From Ptychodera flava (Eukaryota; Hemichordata; Enteropneusta; Ptychoderidae): 64,000 bases of DNA. The stretch covers positions 41,657,744-41,721,743 of the forward strand of contig NC_091929.1 of the NCBI RefSeq assembly GCF_041260155.1. Direction: 5' to 3'. Below the pieces are notes generated by a model. It saw nothing but the letters and a program-made list of their open reading frames with translations. It was not told where the DNA came from and ran no database searches. A program made the translations under genes and the position numbers. Shown here piece by piece: positions 1 to 10,850 of this stretch (positions within the stretch are counted from its first letter, which is position 1; each line of letters opens with the position of its first letter).

Positions 1-241
1 AACACAGAGTTTAAACAGGGAGTGCGGTTATTGTGAATCATAAATGTTGGTGAAGGTTACGTAATTTGTTTTTGTCGCAGCACAATTTGCACTATTATCA
101 TTGAGGCTTATTCTTGATTTTGAAAGAGAATGGCCTAAAGTTTCTTCGACGAAAATCTTAACTCTTTCGGCTTCGTGCTGTGTACTACTTTGAGCTCATG
201 CCTTAGATGTACTTTTCTTCCTGTGTGCACGCCGTTAACAG

Positions 242-415
242 ATGGCAGATGGGGCAAATGGAGTACGTGGAGTTCATGCTCACCTACATCTGGATGGGGA
301 GTTCGTACACGGACTAGACAATGTGATAACCCGACACCTAACAACGGAGGACAAAACTGTACTGATGCAGACCGCGAAGAAGTTTCTCCGTGTAGGTTGT
401 CGGCAAGGGGATTTC
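242..415 (+). CDS. Thrombospondin type-1 (TSP1) exon of a multidomain protein
   Basis: This exon encodes one TSP1 repeat, an extracellular adhesion module. The translation has the [11 protein letters not shown] tryptophan/cysteine start, an R-T-R-x-C strand and later cysteines in QNC and SPC, as expected for the family. A pyrimidine-rich acceptor ends in AG at 240-241 and a strong GTAAGT donor starts at 416. The exon is 174 nt and starts and ends in phase 1, the usual symmetry of shuffled extracellular exons. Earlier exons lie outside the window. The product is probably secreted or membrane-anchored; no specific name can be given. Confidence 0.85.
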
Positions 416-737
416 GTAAGTATGGATGATTTTCAGAAATTCCCTTGTTAACATATCTTAGGAAGAAGTCGATATTTTGGGCGCATTAAAGATCATTTTG
501 ACTTCGTAAAGGATCGCTTCGTAAAAATGGGTCACTGGACAGGTTTAAGAAGATAAGATAGTGGGTTTGGCAAATCGATGACGTTAGTTTGAAAGATTTT
601 CAGAATTGTGTGACTCATCGTCATCCATCCGAAAAAACTAAAAATATTAAAATGTCCATATTTCGAAAATACAGTACCCGTCACATAGACACTTTTCCTA
701 CATAATGACAAAAATTAAATAGTTATGATAGCCAAAT

Positions 738-790
738 CAAGGGACTATGTGCCCGGATGGCCTCCTGCCTCGAGGGTACATAGTCCCTTG
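738..790. repeat. Hairpin-forming inverted repeat in the TSP1-Sushi intron
   Basis: Arms of 17 bases (CAAGGGACTATGTGCCC and its near-perfect complement) enclose a loop of about 19 bases, and weaker pairing extends outward on both sides. It lies in the intron between the TSP1 and Sushi exons. It may be the core of a small palindromic transposon or a structured RNA. Confidence 0.6.
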
Positions 791-1222
791 TTTTTGCTAT
801 AATACTTTTAATACATGCCTCTCTTACATACTTTTACTCCAAATGTTTGGGTATATTTGCAAATGCCAGTCATATGCTTTTCCGAGTTCGACGAAAACCC
901 ATTAAAATTAGAACGATTTTCATCTTGGAATGGCGCATTGATACAGTTAAATTACTGTTATGCGGTTTATTGATTTTTCCAGGAGAATTTCTGAAAGCCT
1001 GATTTTCTTTATAATATATAGTTGAAAATAGTTCCGGTTCACTTTAGTCAAATGATGACTATTTCGCCCGAGAACGTCACCCACGAGTCACTATTGAATC
1101 AGGTAGAGTGCGTGATATTCGATTTGCGTGGCATGTAATAAGTAATTCTGTAAAGATACGAGATTTTTTTTTCATTGATGTGGAACTATATTATTTATTT
1201 CTGCATTGTCTGATTACGAAAG

Positions 1223-1378
1223 CCTGCCAAACCTATAATATCGCCAATGGTGTAGTCTATGGTCATGACACTGATCATATGACGGTTGCACGGTTCAGAT
1301 GTGACCCTGGCTTTACATCCGGAGAGAATTATGCAAGATGTATCGATGGCAGTTGGAACATCTCGGATCCTTGTCAAG
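1223..1378 (+). CDS. Sushi (CCP/SCR) domain exon of the same gene
   Basis: This exon encodes one complement-control (Sushi) domain. It shows the four expected cysteines (ACQ, FRC, ARC, DPC), the conserved NG and F-x-C-x-x-G-F segment and a tryptophan before the last cysteine (GSWNISDPC). The acceptor AG is at 1221-1222 and the donor GT at 1379-1380. The exon is 156 nt with phase 1 at both ends, so it joins in frame to the TSP1 exon 0.8 kb upstream. TSP1 plus Sushi is a common architecture in adhesion or immune-type proteins of invertebrate deuterostomes. Confidence 0.85.
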
Positions 1379-2063
1379 GTCAGAACTGTTTTTTCGTGGT
1401 AAAGCTATCTAATTATAAAATTTATAATCGGAAATGATTCATTTTATTATATGTATTGACCTGTACATGCTTTAAGGTCATTAAACAGGTAATAAATTGA
1501 TAATTGTAAAAATAGCACAATTTTTACGTTTTTGACATGCGTTTTAGAAAATTGTCTCCTTATGTAGCCTGAATTGACAGTAGATTGTTTGGCCAAACTA
1601 ACATTTTACAAGACGTTATGGCTTCCTCAGGGTAGCGAAGAATCGTGATTAGAAAATCTGACCCTGCCATTACCAAACTTTGGTACAAAACCTCTGCTTT
1701 CGATATATTGATGCATCTATGTACAGGAAACCAGGCTGAAAAGCTAACATTGTGTCCATCATATACTCTGCAATAAATAATTATCATCAAAGTTTTGACA
1801 ATCGAAGAATTTGGTGTCATTTGCGAGTATTATGGATATATGTCGATTGGATTAAATGACGTAAGATTTTGGAGTATGATGAACATTTTTCACATGGAAA
1901 CACATTACTAAAATACAACTTCTTTATATTGGTTGATGAACTTTATTCTGATTACTCATGATGTTGAATACTATTTGATGAATTTACATTCTCAAGACCA
2001 AGTGTACAAATTCAGATTTCATTGTGAAACCGATCACTCGTGTTTTTCAATCTTTTATTTCAG

Positions 2064-2089
2064 AATTTAGGAACCCTAAAAGGAGATGA
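2064..2089 (+). CDS. Candidate terminal exon of the TSP1/Sushi gene
   Basis: A long pyrimidine tract ends in TTTCAG at 2058-2063. Joined in phase 1 to the Sushi exon it reads EFRNPKRR and then TGA at 2087-2089. An AATAAA at 2473-2478 fits a 3' UTR of about 400 bases. The splice site, phase and poly(A) signal agree, but eight residues cannot be tested by homology. If it is wrong, the gene continues further right in exons I do not see. Confidence 0.4.
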
Positions 2090-2472
2090 TTGCAGCAATT
2101 TCAATCTGACGTCCGTTCTATGGGAACCAGGAAATTCAAAAACATGGCAGTCATGATTTTAGTGCACATTTGCATTCTTTCCAGTGCGTATAACGGTTGT
2201 TTTTGTCATATGACACAAATATATTTGAATACTTTTTGAAGTCTAAAGCATACATTTCGCTTTTCAATTAAGATGAACTTAAAATGAATACGCACAAAAC
2301 ATATCCAGCACCAGTATTGGGCACAATTTCAGTTCGGACAAGTGCCTGTTAATTTTGCATATTGCAAATTTACACCAAAAACTTTACCTAAAAGGGGCTA
2401 TGAAGTTGAATTATTTTAAGACGTTTAATCTATTGTCTGTCTTGATAATTTAATAATCGTTTAACATCCATC

Positions 2473-2478
2473 AATAAA
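2473..2478 (+). terminator. Candidate poly(A) signal for the TSP1/Sushi gene
   Basis: A canonical AATAAA stands about 385 bases after the candidate stop codon. It is the only support for ending the plus-strand gene here. Confidence 0.35.
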
Positions 2479-2499
2479 GTTAATATAATGTCAATACTA

Positions 2500-2970
2500 A
2501 ACATATATCAGTAGTGTTTCCTGGAACTTTCCTGGACTCACAAATTTTGTCTGACATTGAAAAGCAAGAACATCCGCAAAACTGTGAACATACAACGAAA
2601 TCATTCGGTGGCAGTTTACCTCCGATAGAAAAAAACTCAATATAAAAATTAGAAATTGTCCATGAAAAATTACTGTTCGTTTTTGTACTACACTAAAATA
2701 TGTTAATATGTTCGTGAAAAATAGCCAACAGTGATCGTATTGGTGTATTTCGAAATTTACGCGCAACCAACGGAATATAGAACGCACCTTCTTTTCCCAG
2801 AAAATATGATTAGCAGTCCTCTCTTTTAAGCTCCCTTTGTTCGACACGATTTGCTTTTTCATCCAGTGAGCTTAGTTTGCAACGAACATCTAATTGTCAC
2901 ACCTTTCTCTTCGCACCATATTAATGATTAATTGTCGTTGTGATAAAGTTCTGCTTCATCGAATCGAATA
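2500..2970. repeat. Diverged copy of array-associated non-coding DNA
   Basis: 2500-2720 resembles 11510-11700 (shared CCTGGACTCACAAA and ACACTAAAATATGTTA stretches). 2840-2970 resembles 33475-33625 and, inverted, 53450-53580 (shared ATTAATGATTAATTGTCGTT). No gene is visible. It is probably an old edge of the tandemly duplicated ATP-grasp units or a dispersed repeat carried with them. Confidence 0.5.
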
Positions 2971-3740
2971 TATCGAGCTTAATTGACTTGATCAAAATTG
3001 TCGAAACTTGCTCTATACAATGAAGAAACTATAATGACCAAAAGTCGATTTAGATTTTTAGTTAACATCTAATTATTATTTTGCATATTCAAAGAAACTT
3101 TCCTTATTACAGAGAGAGATATATATCTTGATTGGCTTAATTACAGTTGACAAAACGTGCTATATACATTGAAGACAGTATGGTATAACATTTTAAAGCC
3201 ATCTAGCATTTTTATTTTAGCTAAATACTAATTTGCATATTTAACAACTTTCCTAATAAGGGATATATATATATGTGGATTGACGTGAGCAAAGTTGACG
3301 AAACTTCCTATGTATATTGTACGCGCTATGATATAATTATTACTAAAAGTCGGTTTTGATTTTATAAAACAACTTATCACTAATTTGCACATTTTACAAA
3401 CTTTTCTAATTAGGGATATATCTTGATTGACTTCATCAACGTCGATGAAACCTGCTATGTACATCGAAGAAATATGATAAAATATTAATGAAAGTTGTTT
3501 AGCATTTTTTATAACTGCAAGTTACTAATTTCCATATTTAACTAACTTTCCTAATTAGGGATGTAAGAATTAAAGGACTCTAGAGAAAGTTTATGAAACT
3601 TTCTATGCATATTGATGAGACAATTGTGTTGCATAAGTGAAATCTATTTTGCATTTTCATGTCAGCTAATTTATAACTTGTATTATCTAATGACCTTCAC
3701 AGTTTGGCATATATAGTTTGAAGGACTTGATCAAAGGTAA
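2965..3740. repeat. Degenerate tandem repeat, about 150-bp period, about 5 units
   Basis: Units share the blocks TTGATTGACTT-ATCAA, a GAAAC-TGCTATGTACATTGAAGA segment, a TAGCATTTTTAT segment, ACTAATTTGCATATTTAAC and ACTTTCCTAATTAGGGATAT. The ATCAA block recurs near 2990, 3140, 3285, 3435 and 3590. Units are well diverged, so the array is old. No coding potential is visible. Confidence 0.75.
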
Positions 3741-5136
3741 TTACACAAACAGTCAAAGAAATTTAGTATTGTTATTTCAGCTAATAACATACCTATATAC
3801 TTAATGACCTTGAAGTAAATATTGTAGATTATATTGACCATAACACTTTCAATGAAGTTGCGAACATGTGCCAAAAGTTTAAATTCACAGACAACTGCAA
3901 TATATACTGCAATTTATATCTGGTGTGACAAGGGTATATTGTTTAAAATAAAACTTGTATCTGTTGTCCCTGTCTGTTTATTTGTCAGAATATCTTTAAC
4001 GTGTAGCAGGCAACTTGTAACACCCGTGTGTAGGCTTTCAATATTTAGAAATTAAAGCTCCACTAGCTGTATCTTTCAGCATTATTTGTATAATTTTACT
4101 GTGTTTGTTGGATTGTACTAATTTAGGTGTGTGTGTACACTTATTATCAACTACCCCCTGGGACTATATGTGCAATTTTGAATAAGATAAATATTACACT
4201 GCGATTAAATGTTTACCCAAACATTAAATCGCAGCCCCATGCCAACACGCAATACTTTGCAAACTGCAGTGAAATATTCAATAATCTGCACAGAGTAGTT
4301 ATATGTAAGGCATATTAGGAGTGAATTTTCTCCTCTCTGAACATTGTATGTTCTGTTTCTTTTGTAATATTTCCAATTTTTGGAAATGCCGGGAAATCAA
4401 AATGACTATCAAAATTTGAATTTACCTGCTACACTGACTGTCAATCATCTCCTTCTGGCAAACAGAATAAAAAAGAATACATTGCTCAGTGTTATCCTAT
4501 ATGCGATATCTTACTCGAAGTCCAAATCTTACTTATTTTCTGGACTTCATGAAAAAGTTTATTATGAATAAGTAATCATAATATTTTTTATGAATAAGTA
4601 ATCAAATATTGTTTGGACTTCATGAAAAAGTTTATTATGAAGTCCAATACATATTTCAATACTTTCACGCTGATACATATACGAGCATCCGGGCTCTCAA
4701 CGTTTTTTTTTAGTTTGCATATTTGTTTGTTTTTCTGTAGTGTTTTTTTTCCTACCCGTCCTGCTAAATTACTTCCAATTGTTGAAAATTAATGGGAAAA
4801 AACCAGAATTATCCGACAACGAAAGATTCAATAATTTATCACCTGATTTCACAAAGTATGTTCTTAAAAGTCGAAAAACACAACCTAATGTACTGAGTCA
4901 GTGAAATGTGTAGTAACATATCACATGATTGTGCAAGTGCCATCTAACTTATCGTGACATGTTTACCAATGATGAACCTATTCATATGTATGAAAGGTTT
5001 TGATTATGTTCAATGTACATATCTTTAGCTAAATGAGCAATATCTGAATTTCATAATCGTGTTACTTGCAGTACAGCCTAGCTTGGAAATTCATACCTTT
5101 ACTGATAAACCTGCTCACATTAGATGTGTGCATATT
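3740..5136. other. 3' flank of ATP-grasp copy A
   Basis: No coding region is seen. 3925-4060 is homologous to the 3' flanks of copies C, D and E, including the conserved AATAAA on the minus strand. A small local duplication (CTTCATGAAAAAGTTTATTA) occurs at 4545-4565 and 4619-4638. Confidence 0.6.
3977..3982 (-). terminator. Candidate poly(A) signal, copy A
   Basis: The minus strand reads AATAAA inside a block (CTGACAAATAAACA) conserved in the flanks of copies C, D and E. It lies about 1.15 kb downstream of the copy A stop codon. Confidence 0.45.
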
Positions 5137-8100
5137 TTAATGACCCCATGGAGAATATTCAGGCTTCTTCAGTATTCTGCGACAGATATCATAGTGTTTG
5201 CGAATGAGCTCTGAAAAATAGAAGCAAAATAGACATTAGTATCTGGTCAGAACCTGCATCACTTCAAGATCTGTGCTTCAATGTTTTGAAGAAATTCCCC
5301 ACCATAGTTTTTCCAAAAACACACATATCACATTATATCAGTGTGTCAGTCTGTGCACACCAGTGTACCATTCTCGTACTAAAACTCAAGCCTGACGAGG
5401 TAAAAATCTCATTTACTCGTGCTAAAATGAACCCTTTAACTTGCACAGAATGTAAATATGGAGACAGGGAACGTTTAGAAAGCAAGGGACATGGCCTTAA
5501 AATAATTAATTAAATACAATGCGATCATTAAAATGCAGTGAAAGCGTTTGTAAAATTGCTTTTAGAAGTGCCTTATTTATTTATAATACATAGCTTGCAC
5601 TTTGCCAAATCAACAGGTCACTTTTGTCTAATTTCTACGTCGCTTCAACAACAATAGCAAAGTACGCGTGCTTTTTATCCTTGTCCTCAACAAAATTGCT
5701 AGATCACGACCTAATAGCGCACTGCATCGGTTCAGCAGAAATTAAATTCTCTTTCTGTGTGGCGCTGCATTTATAAAATAAGCTATACAAAAAAGGAGAT
5801 TCTATAATACCAGTATATTGATTGCGCAAATACAGCGATCTAAGTTGACCAGTTGACTTCATATATGCACTCGCTATCGCTATCGCTCGTGCATATATGT
5901 CATGAACTGATCAAAGTCTCGTGGTATGCCGTCTCTTGGTGTGCTTTATTGCTTAAGTATCCTATAGTCTAGAACCATAGAACAATTTAGTTAATGCAAA
6001 AAGGGAGAAAAATGGCATCAACTCACACTTGTGACAAGACACAGGCCTTTTCTGATATAATGTCTTGTCAAAAACAGTACTATCAACGATTGTAAGGCCA
6101 AAGTAAGTAAATTCTTTGTTTTGCGTCCACTCAAAATGGGAAAAGGTACGCGTCTAAGCGGCTGAAAAACACACGCAAGAAAATTAACACAATGTAATTT
6201 GATTGCAGCAAATAAAAAATTGTAACAAAATTTTAGTTCAGAAAAGCTAAGCGGCCACGTCCTAAAATTTCCTATTCAAATACACTGTGTCTTTTTTTTC
6301 CATGAAAACCTTAAAACCTAAGCGGGTTGGGACGCAAAACAAAGAATTTAATTACTTTGGCCTAATCCAATCAAGATTGAACAGGGTTATGTGTATGTTC
6401 AGATAATACGTTTAATATGCAAGGTTAGTAAATGTACAACAAGCAGTTGGGTTGACAAGTCTGGCACATCCTTGCGAAGAACAACAATGAACACAGAATA
6501 TCAAATGTAGGCTGTTTGGACAAGGTCTATTGAGTATTCTTGATTTTTCGGGTGCATGGACGAGAAACTGTAGCACAACAGCAAAAGTATGAGTTAAAAT
6601 ATGAATCAAATCAGGGCATTGATGAAATGTAATGTAATGTAATGTAATGTATTCAGATTTTATGAAAATGTTGTGACAGTCACAAGAGGTTGCGCCGAAA
6701 ATTGGAGGTGGTATGGTACGCCGACATTTAAAAATTGTTTGCCCGAAGGGCAAATCTTGAGTAAACTTTAAGTAAAATTTAAAAGTATTAACCGAAAATA
6801 AAGTAAAGCTAAAAGTAAATAGCCGTACATCATTTTTAACTTCTGCTTATATCTGCTGGTAATCGTTTTTATGTTTTCTGCCATCCTTTGCTGGATTTTT
6901 TCAAAGGCAACCTCTCAGAATCCCCCTGGATATCAAATGGTCCTCACTTGCTGTTTTACACTTCCTTGGACTTCGAGGTGCCCTATCAAACCGATCACAT
7001 AAAATATATTTTGCAATGTAGTAGTTATTTTTACAGCTCGCAGGCAACATTTTACCTGACTGTAATACATACCTTCTCGTGTTCTCCCTACCAAATATGT
7101 GGTTGCCAGGTTTATGCAGTACATGTCGGGCGTTATTGGAATGTAGTCTCCAGGGGAGTAATATACCGTGACTTCAGGAATCTTGGATATTTCATAGTAG
7201 TCCAGGATATCTTCGGCTCTACCAGAAGCAAAAGAATCAACGAAACCCCACATTCCATGCAGTCCATTTGGGGTCCGTTCAGCTAAGTTTACTCCAGAAC
7301 CAAGTTTCAGTAAACCCTGAAGCAAATCTTCATCATTGAACAATTGCCTGCATAGAATTGCCATGCCGCCATCCAACCTTCCGTTGACTTCAAGCAACTT
7401 GTATTCTCCATTAGGAAGCACGAAAAATTCGATATCAAGAAACTGATCATTGAACCCCTTTTGTATCAATTTTGTAACGACAGTATCTGCAAGCTTTTTG
7501 ATTCGGGTCTCTTCTTTCTGTGCTACACCTGAGGGCACAAACCCTCCCAGAAAGGTACGTGCGCCCTCCCTGGCTGGTTTTTCATCGAAAAGCCAGTCGT
7601 GAATGCCGAGGTGTTTAATTTTACCATTCTGTACACACACGTTTGCCGCTACAATCATTTTAGGGTTAATGTACTCTTGCAGTAAAGCACACCTTGAAAG
7701 ACTATAAGGATAAGTTTTTACATTGATCCATTTTTTGGCAAAATTTTCAGAAATATATTGGGACTTATGATGGTTTTGAAGACTTACTAAGGCTTCACGG
7801 ATGTCTTCTAATCTCATAACCTTCTGAACTCTATATGCAGCCTGCCCTGTCATTGGTTTAATGCAGCAAACGCCCCCTGCATGCTGTAGAAACTTATTTG
7901 CCTTCTCAAGTATTGTTTCTAAATCAGCATCCAACTCAAGTACTATCGACATTGGTGATTGAATATCAGGTTCAAAAAGTTTTGCTCCATAGTACTTGTG
8001 GATGGTGAGGAACTCCGACTCGACAGAGGGACCTCTGATGTGAGGAAATTTATCTGCAAGAGCTGCATGTACAACCGAGCCTTCGTCAGCGCAACTTACA

Positions 8101-8867
8101 ACCAGATCAATGTTTTGCTCGATTACAATTTTAATACACTCTTCCGTATACTGATTTAAGTCGAAAGCCTTTGATGATTTCCATCGTACGAAAATGAAAG
8201 CGTACTTGCTTTTGAAATCTTCCGGAAGCTCATTTAATACCGATAATTTTTTTTCTTGAAACACAGTTGGGCACAGGATTAGTGCTTTCTGTACTGCCTG
8301 TGTGGATAAAAACAAAACAAAGTGTGTGTAAAAAATGCTGTGCGTAGGTCCATGTAGGAACTATATGAGGCAATCAAACTCATCATCAATGCCTGCGCTA
8401 AAATAACTTTGGAAAGTCAAATAATTGGAATGGGGGGGGGGGGTAAGTTTCGTTCATTTTGGGAGGTGGTGGCAAAATCATAGTACAGAGAGAGGGCGTT
8501 GGAGAGAGTGTGGACTAGCAGGAAATTTTCCTGGGTGGAGGTATGATATGAAGTTATGGGCTGGAGAACGATAATTACGAACGACCTGCACCTAATTAGG
8601 TTTTAATTTTTTTATCAAAAAGCCCCAGAATAATACGTAAATAAGGGTATGGGAACGGTTTTGTCCACAAGTTGTCAACGTTAGTTGTAGAATCGGTGCC
8701 TATCTCGACGAGATCGAAAATTATGAATAACACTGGTTAAGCTTTGCAAGAAAACCGCATTTGCAGGGAAATACTTGTGACCCTACGTAAGTGGTTGAAA
8801 CCTCCCCAAACACAGAAGGAGTATTTTTTCAAGATTCCCTTACCTTTATTACCGTGGTGTGAGCCAT
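5137..8867 (-). CDS. ATP-grasp ligase, array copy A (3 coding exons)
   Basis: Coding exons are 8844-8867 (ATG plus seven codons, MAHTTVIK), 7073-8297 (1225 nt) and 5137-5210 (ending SPWGH, TAA). All junctions are GT-AG in phases 0 and 1; the product is 440 residues. It belongs to the ATP-grasp fold, which makes amide bonds through an acyl-phosphate. Visible signatures are IKPM (ATP lysine, residue about 155), the LLQEY hinge (213-217) and the metal-binding pair IEFF...LEVNGR (E298, E311, N313, R315). The glycine-rich loop reads TGQAAYRV where other copies have G-S-L/F-G-V, so ATP binding may be altered. It may be distantly related to carnosine-synthase-like ligases; the substrate is unknown. 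The last intron holds a MITE at 6096-6362. Confidence 0.85.
5850..5925. repeat. Inverted repeat in the last intron of copy A
   Basis: Perfect 11-base arms CATATATGCAC / GTGCATATATG flank a TCGCTATCGCTATCGCTC spacer, and weaker arms (TTGACCAGTT / AACTGATCAA) extend outward. It is probably a small palindromic transposon remnant. Confidence 0.5.
6096..6362. mobile_element. MITE with TAA target-site duplication (PIF/Harbinger-like)
   Basis: A 267-bp element has inverted ends of about 34 bp beginning GGCCAAAGTAA and ending TTACTTTGGCC. It is flanked by TAA at 6093-6095 and 6363-6365. A 3-bp TWA duplication is the mark of the PIF/Harbinger superfamily. It sits in the last intron of copy A and has no coding capacity. 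Confidence 0.75.
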
Positions 8868-8905
8868 ACCTCGCTTTAGGTAGATCGTTTGTATCTCGGA
8901 TGCAC
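8844..8905 (-). other. Start-codon exon of copy A with 5' UTR part
   Basis: The exon runs from an acceptor (TTTTAG at 8906-8911) to a GTAAGG donor at 8838-8843. The first 38 bases precede the ATG. I treat them as 5' UTR because the same stretch has an in-frame stop in copy D and a different length in copy C, although it stays open in A and E. Confidence 0.65.
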
Positions 8906-10299
8906 CTAAAATAATATTATATATAGTTTAATATTAAAGGGTCAAAGTCACCTGTCAATGTCACCTGAACACAAACGTGACAGTCCATTGATTTTATTCG
9001 AATTCCTTCAATTTATTCTGGTTTGATATTTATGCCCACAAACTTGGGGCAAGTCTAGTTAGACACCGACACACGGAAATATTCGGAGCCCAATGGCCGC
9101 CGACCCATGTTTTGATTTATCGCCGATAAATTGGATAACCCCATCGTTGATATTTAAAATAGAAGAGGGTATTTTAGAGCATGATTGGAGCGAGGGACGC
9201 CTTTTCTTTTATACCCAAGCATACGGACTGAAGAGGGCCCCACCCCTGAAACTGACAGGATGCAGTCCATGGGAAGGTTGATTGAAATATGCCGGTTGTC
9301 TAGTCGGGGGCCCTACAGCATGCTGCACTCTGGACCTTGCCAAACAACGAACTCGCCCTTGCTTGGTTCTGTAAATGTAACTACAATTTTGTAATTAATG
9401 ATACGAAAAGCAGACTGAGGTCGCAAGCCTGATTCGGCCCCTTTCTATACGCATCACTCCTATTTTCTGGTTGTCGCGTCGATGAGTTGTAGTATTTTAG
9501 GTATTAGGGAGCGTTCGGTTACTATGGCCGGGGTGGGCCAGCAAATTCTTCCTGCGCATCAGTCAAAATAAGTGAAACCCCTACCCATTGCACAAAAAAA
9601 CCCTGATGAAACCCCCCTTTTAATATGACACAAATTTCATGACCCCCTCCACATTGCTTGAGTAAAGTTGCACACAGAAACACCTCTTCAGGAGATAGGA
9701 TAGAATCCCCCCAAAATTGTCACATTTTTTCAAATGACCCCCTTATAAACTCACAAGGTGTTAATGTTCAAATTTCCCCTTCCGAGCGATTAAGACTTAA
9801 AGACAATACAAGTCAGATAAATCAAAAATAGGACTCCTGATGTCAAAGAGATTAAAAGTACGAATGGCGTCTGGCATTGTAAATGCATAGCATTTATGTC
9901 AGGTTGAAAGTAGGTCATGTTGACCTCTATGTATAATCACGACCTGAATCTACCTTTCAAACAGTCGTCCACCGTCCTTGAACTGCATACTCATAATCAT
10001 CAGGAAGTCATCGACTGGTTAAAGTCCGATGCTCGTTCCACGTGATTCTCATGTGCCCCCCCCCCCCAATATCGAGTAAATAAGACAGCAAAGTACATCC
10101 ATATACATGTTATGAGACAATGTCATGCCTAATCGTCCTAATAAGTTGACACTTATTTGTATAAATAGCCATCTACCATTGGAACGTTACATGTTTAAAA
10201 CTATGACGATTTTGACTTGACTGACGAAATTTCCTCAATCTAACGAACGAAGATTACCGATAACCTTCTTTTCCTAAAATATGTGAACAGGTTTTACCA
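8906..10299. other. 5' intron/flank of copy A
   Basis: No gene is visible. 9509-9790 starts AGGGAGCGTTCGGTTACTATGG and continues with runs of pyrimidines and ACCCCC blocks. It looks like one end of an inverted-repeat DNA element whose other end I could not find. A poly-C run lies at about 10055-10067. Confidence 0.4.
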
Positions 10300-10850
10300 T
10301 CCATTTGCTGTTCAACTTGAGTATTTTTTCCATTCAGTGCTTGTTTGTGTGAGTCAAAATGTCACACTTTACCATGTAAAGGCACTTTGAGAAAACAAGT
10401 TCTGTAAGTTGATAAAAGACAAAACTTAAAAGAATGTTTTACCATAAGACCAACCTTATCGACTTGAATCCTTTCTTCTGATTAACGCCGAAAGTATAAA
10501 CAGGGCGATGGTATCTGTATATGGCACGCGTACATCACAGATAAAATGACGTCACTAACCAGTGGAATGAATCGAGTGTAGGCAAAATAGGAAAATAGGA
10601 AAATACGTGGACCTGAAACCGGTGTTTTCAGAAAAATGTTGAACCATTAAAATATTCATATTCTTCAAAAATCTTAACAATTTACTTTCTTAGAATAGTA
10701 AAATGTCACTTTTTCATTCTGATCACCCCTCGCGCATAATCTAATGGTCCCTTCCTTTGTGTTGAAATGTAATATATATATATCATATGTATAGTCTTCG
10801 CTATGAAATGAATATCATGTGCCCCTTCTTATACAACAGTTTCAATGTCA
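10300..10850 (-). promoter_or_regulatory. Conserved upstream block, copy A
   Basis: The block is homologous to 22690-23320, 30620-31260 and 41930-42545. On the minus strand it holds a conserved splice-donor-like junction GATAAG/GT at 10455/10454, which would end a non-coding first exon. It may hold the promoter, or be a repeat duplicated with the gene. Confidence 0.5.

Noticed and set aside
7959-8159. Plus-strand frames inside the ATP-grasp large exons
   Set aside because: They recur in each copy only because they are antisense shadows of the conserved coding exon.
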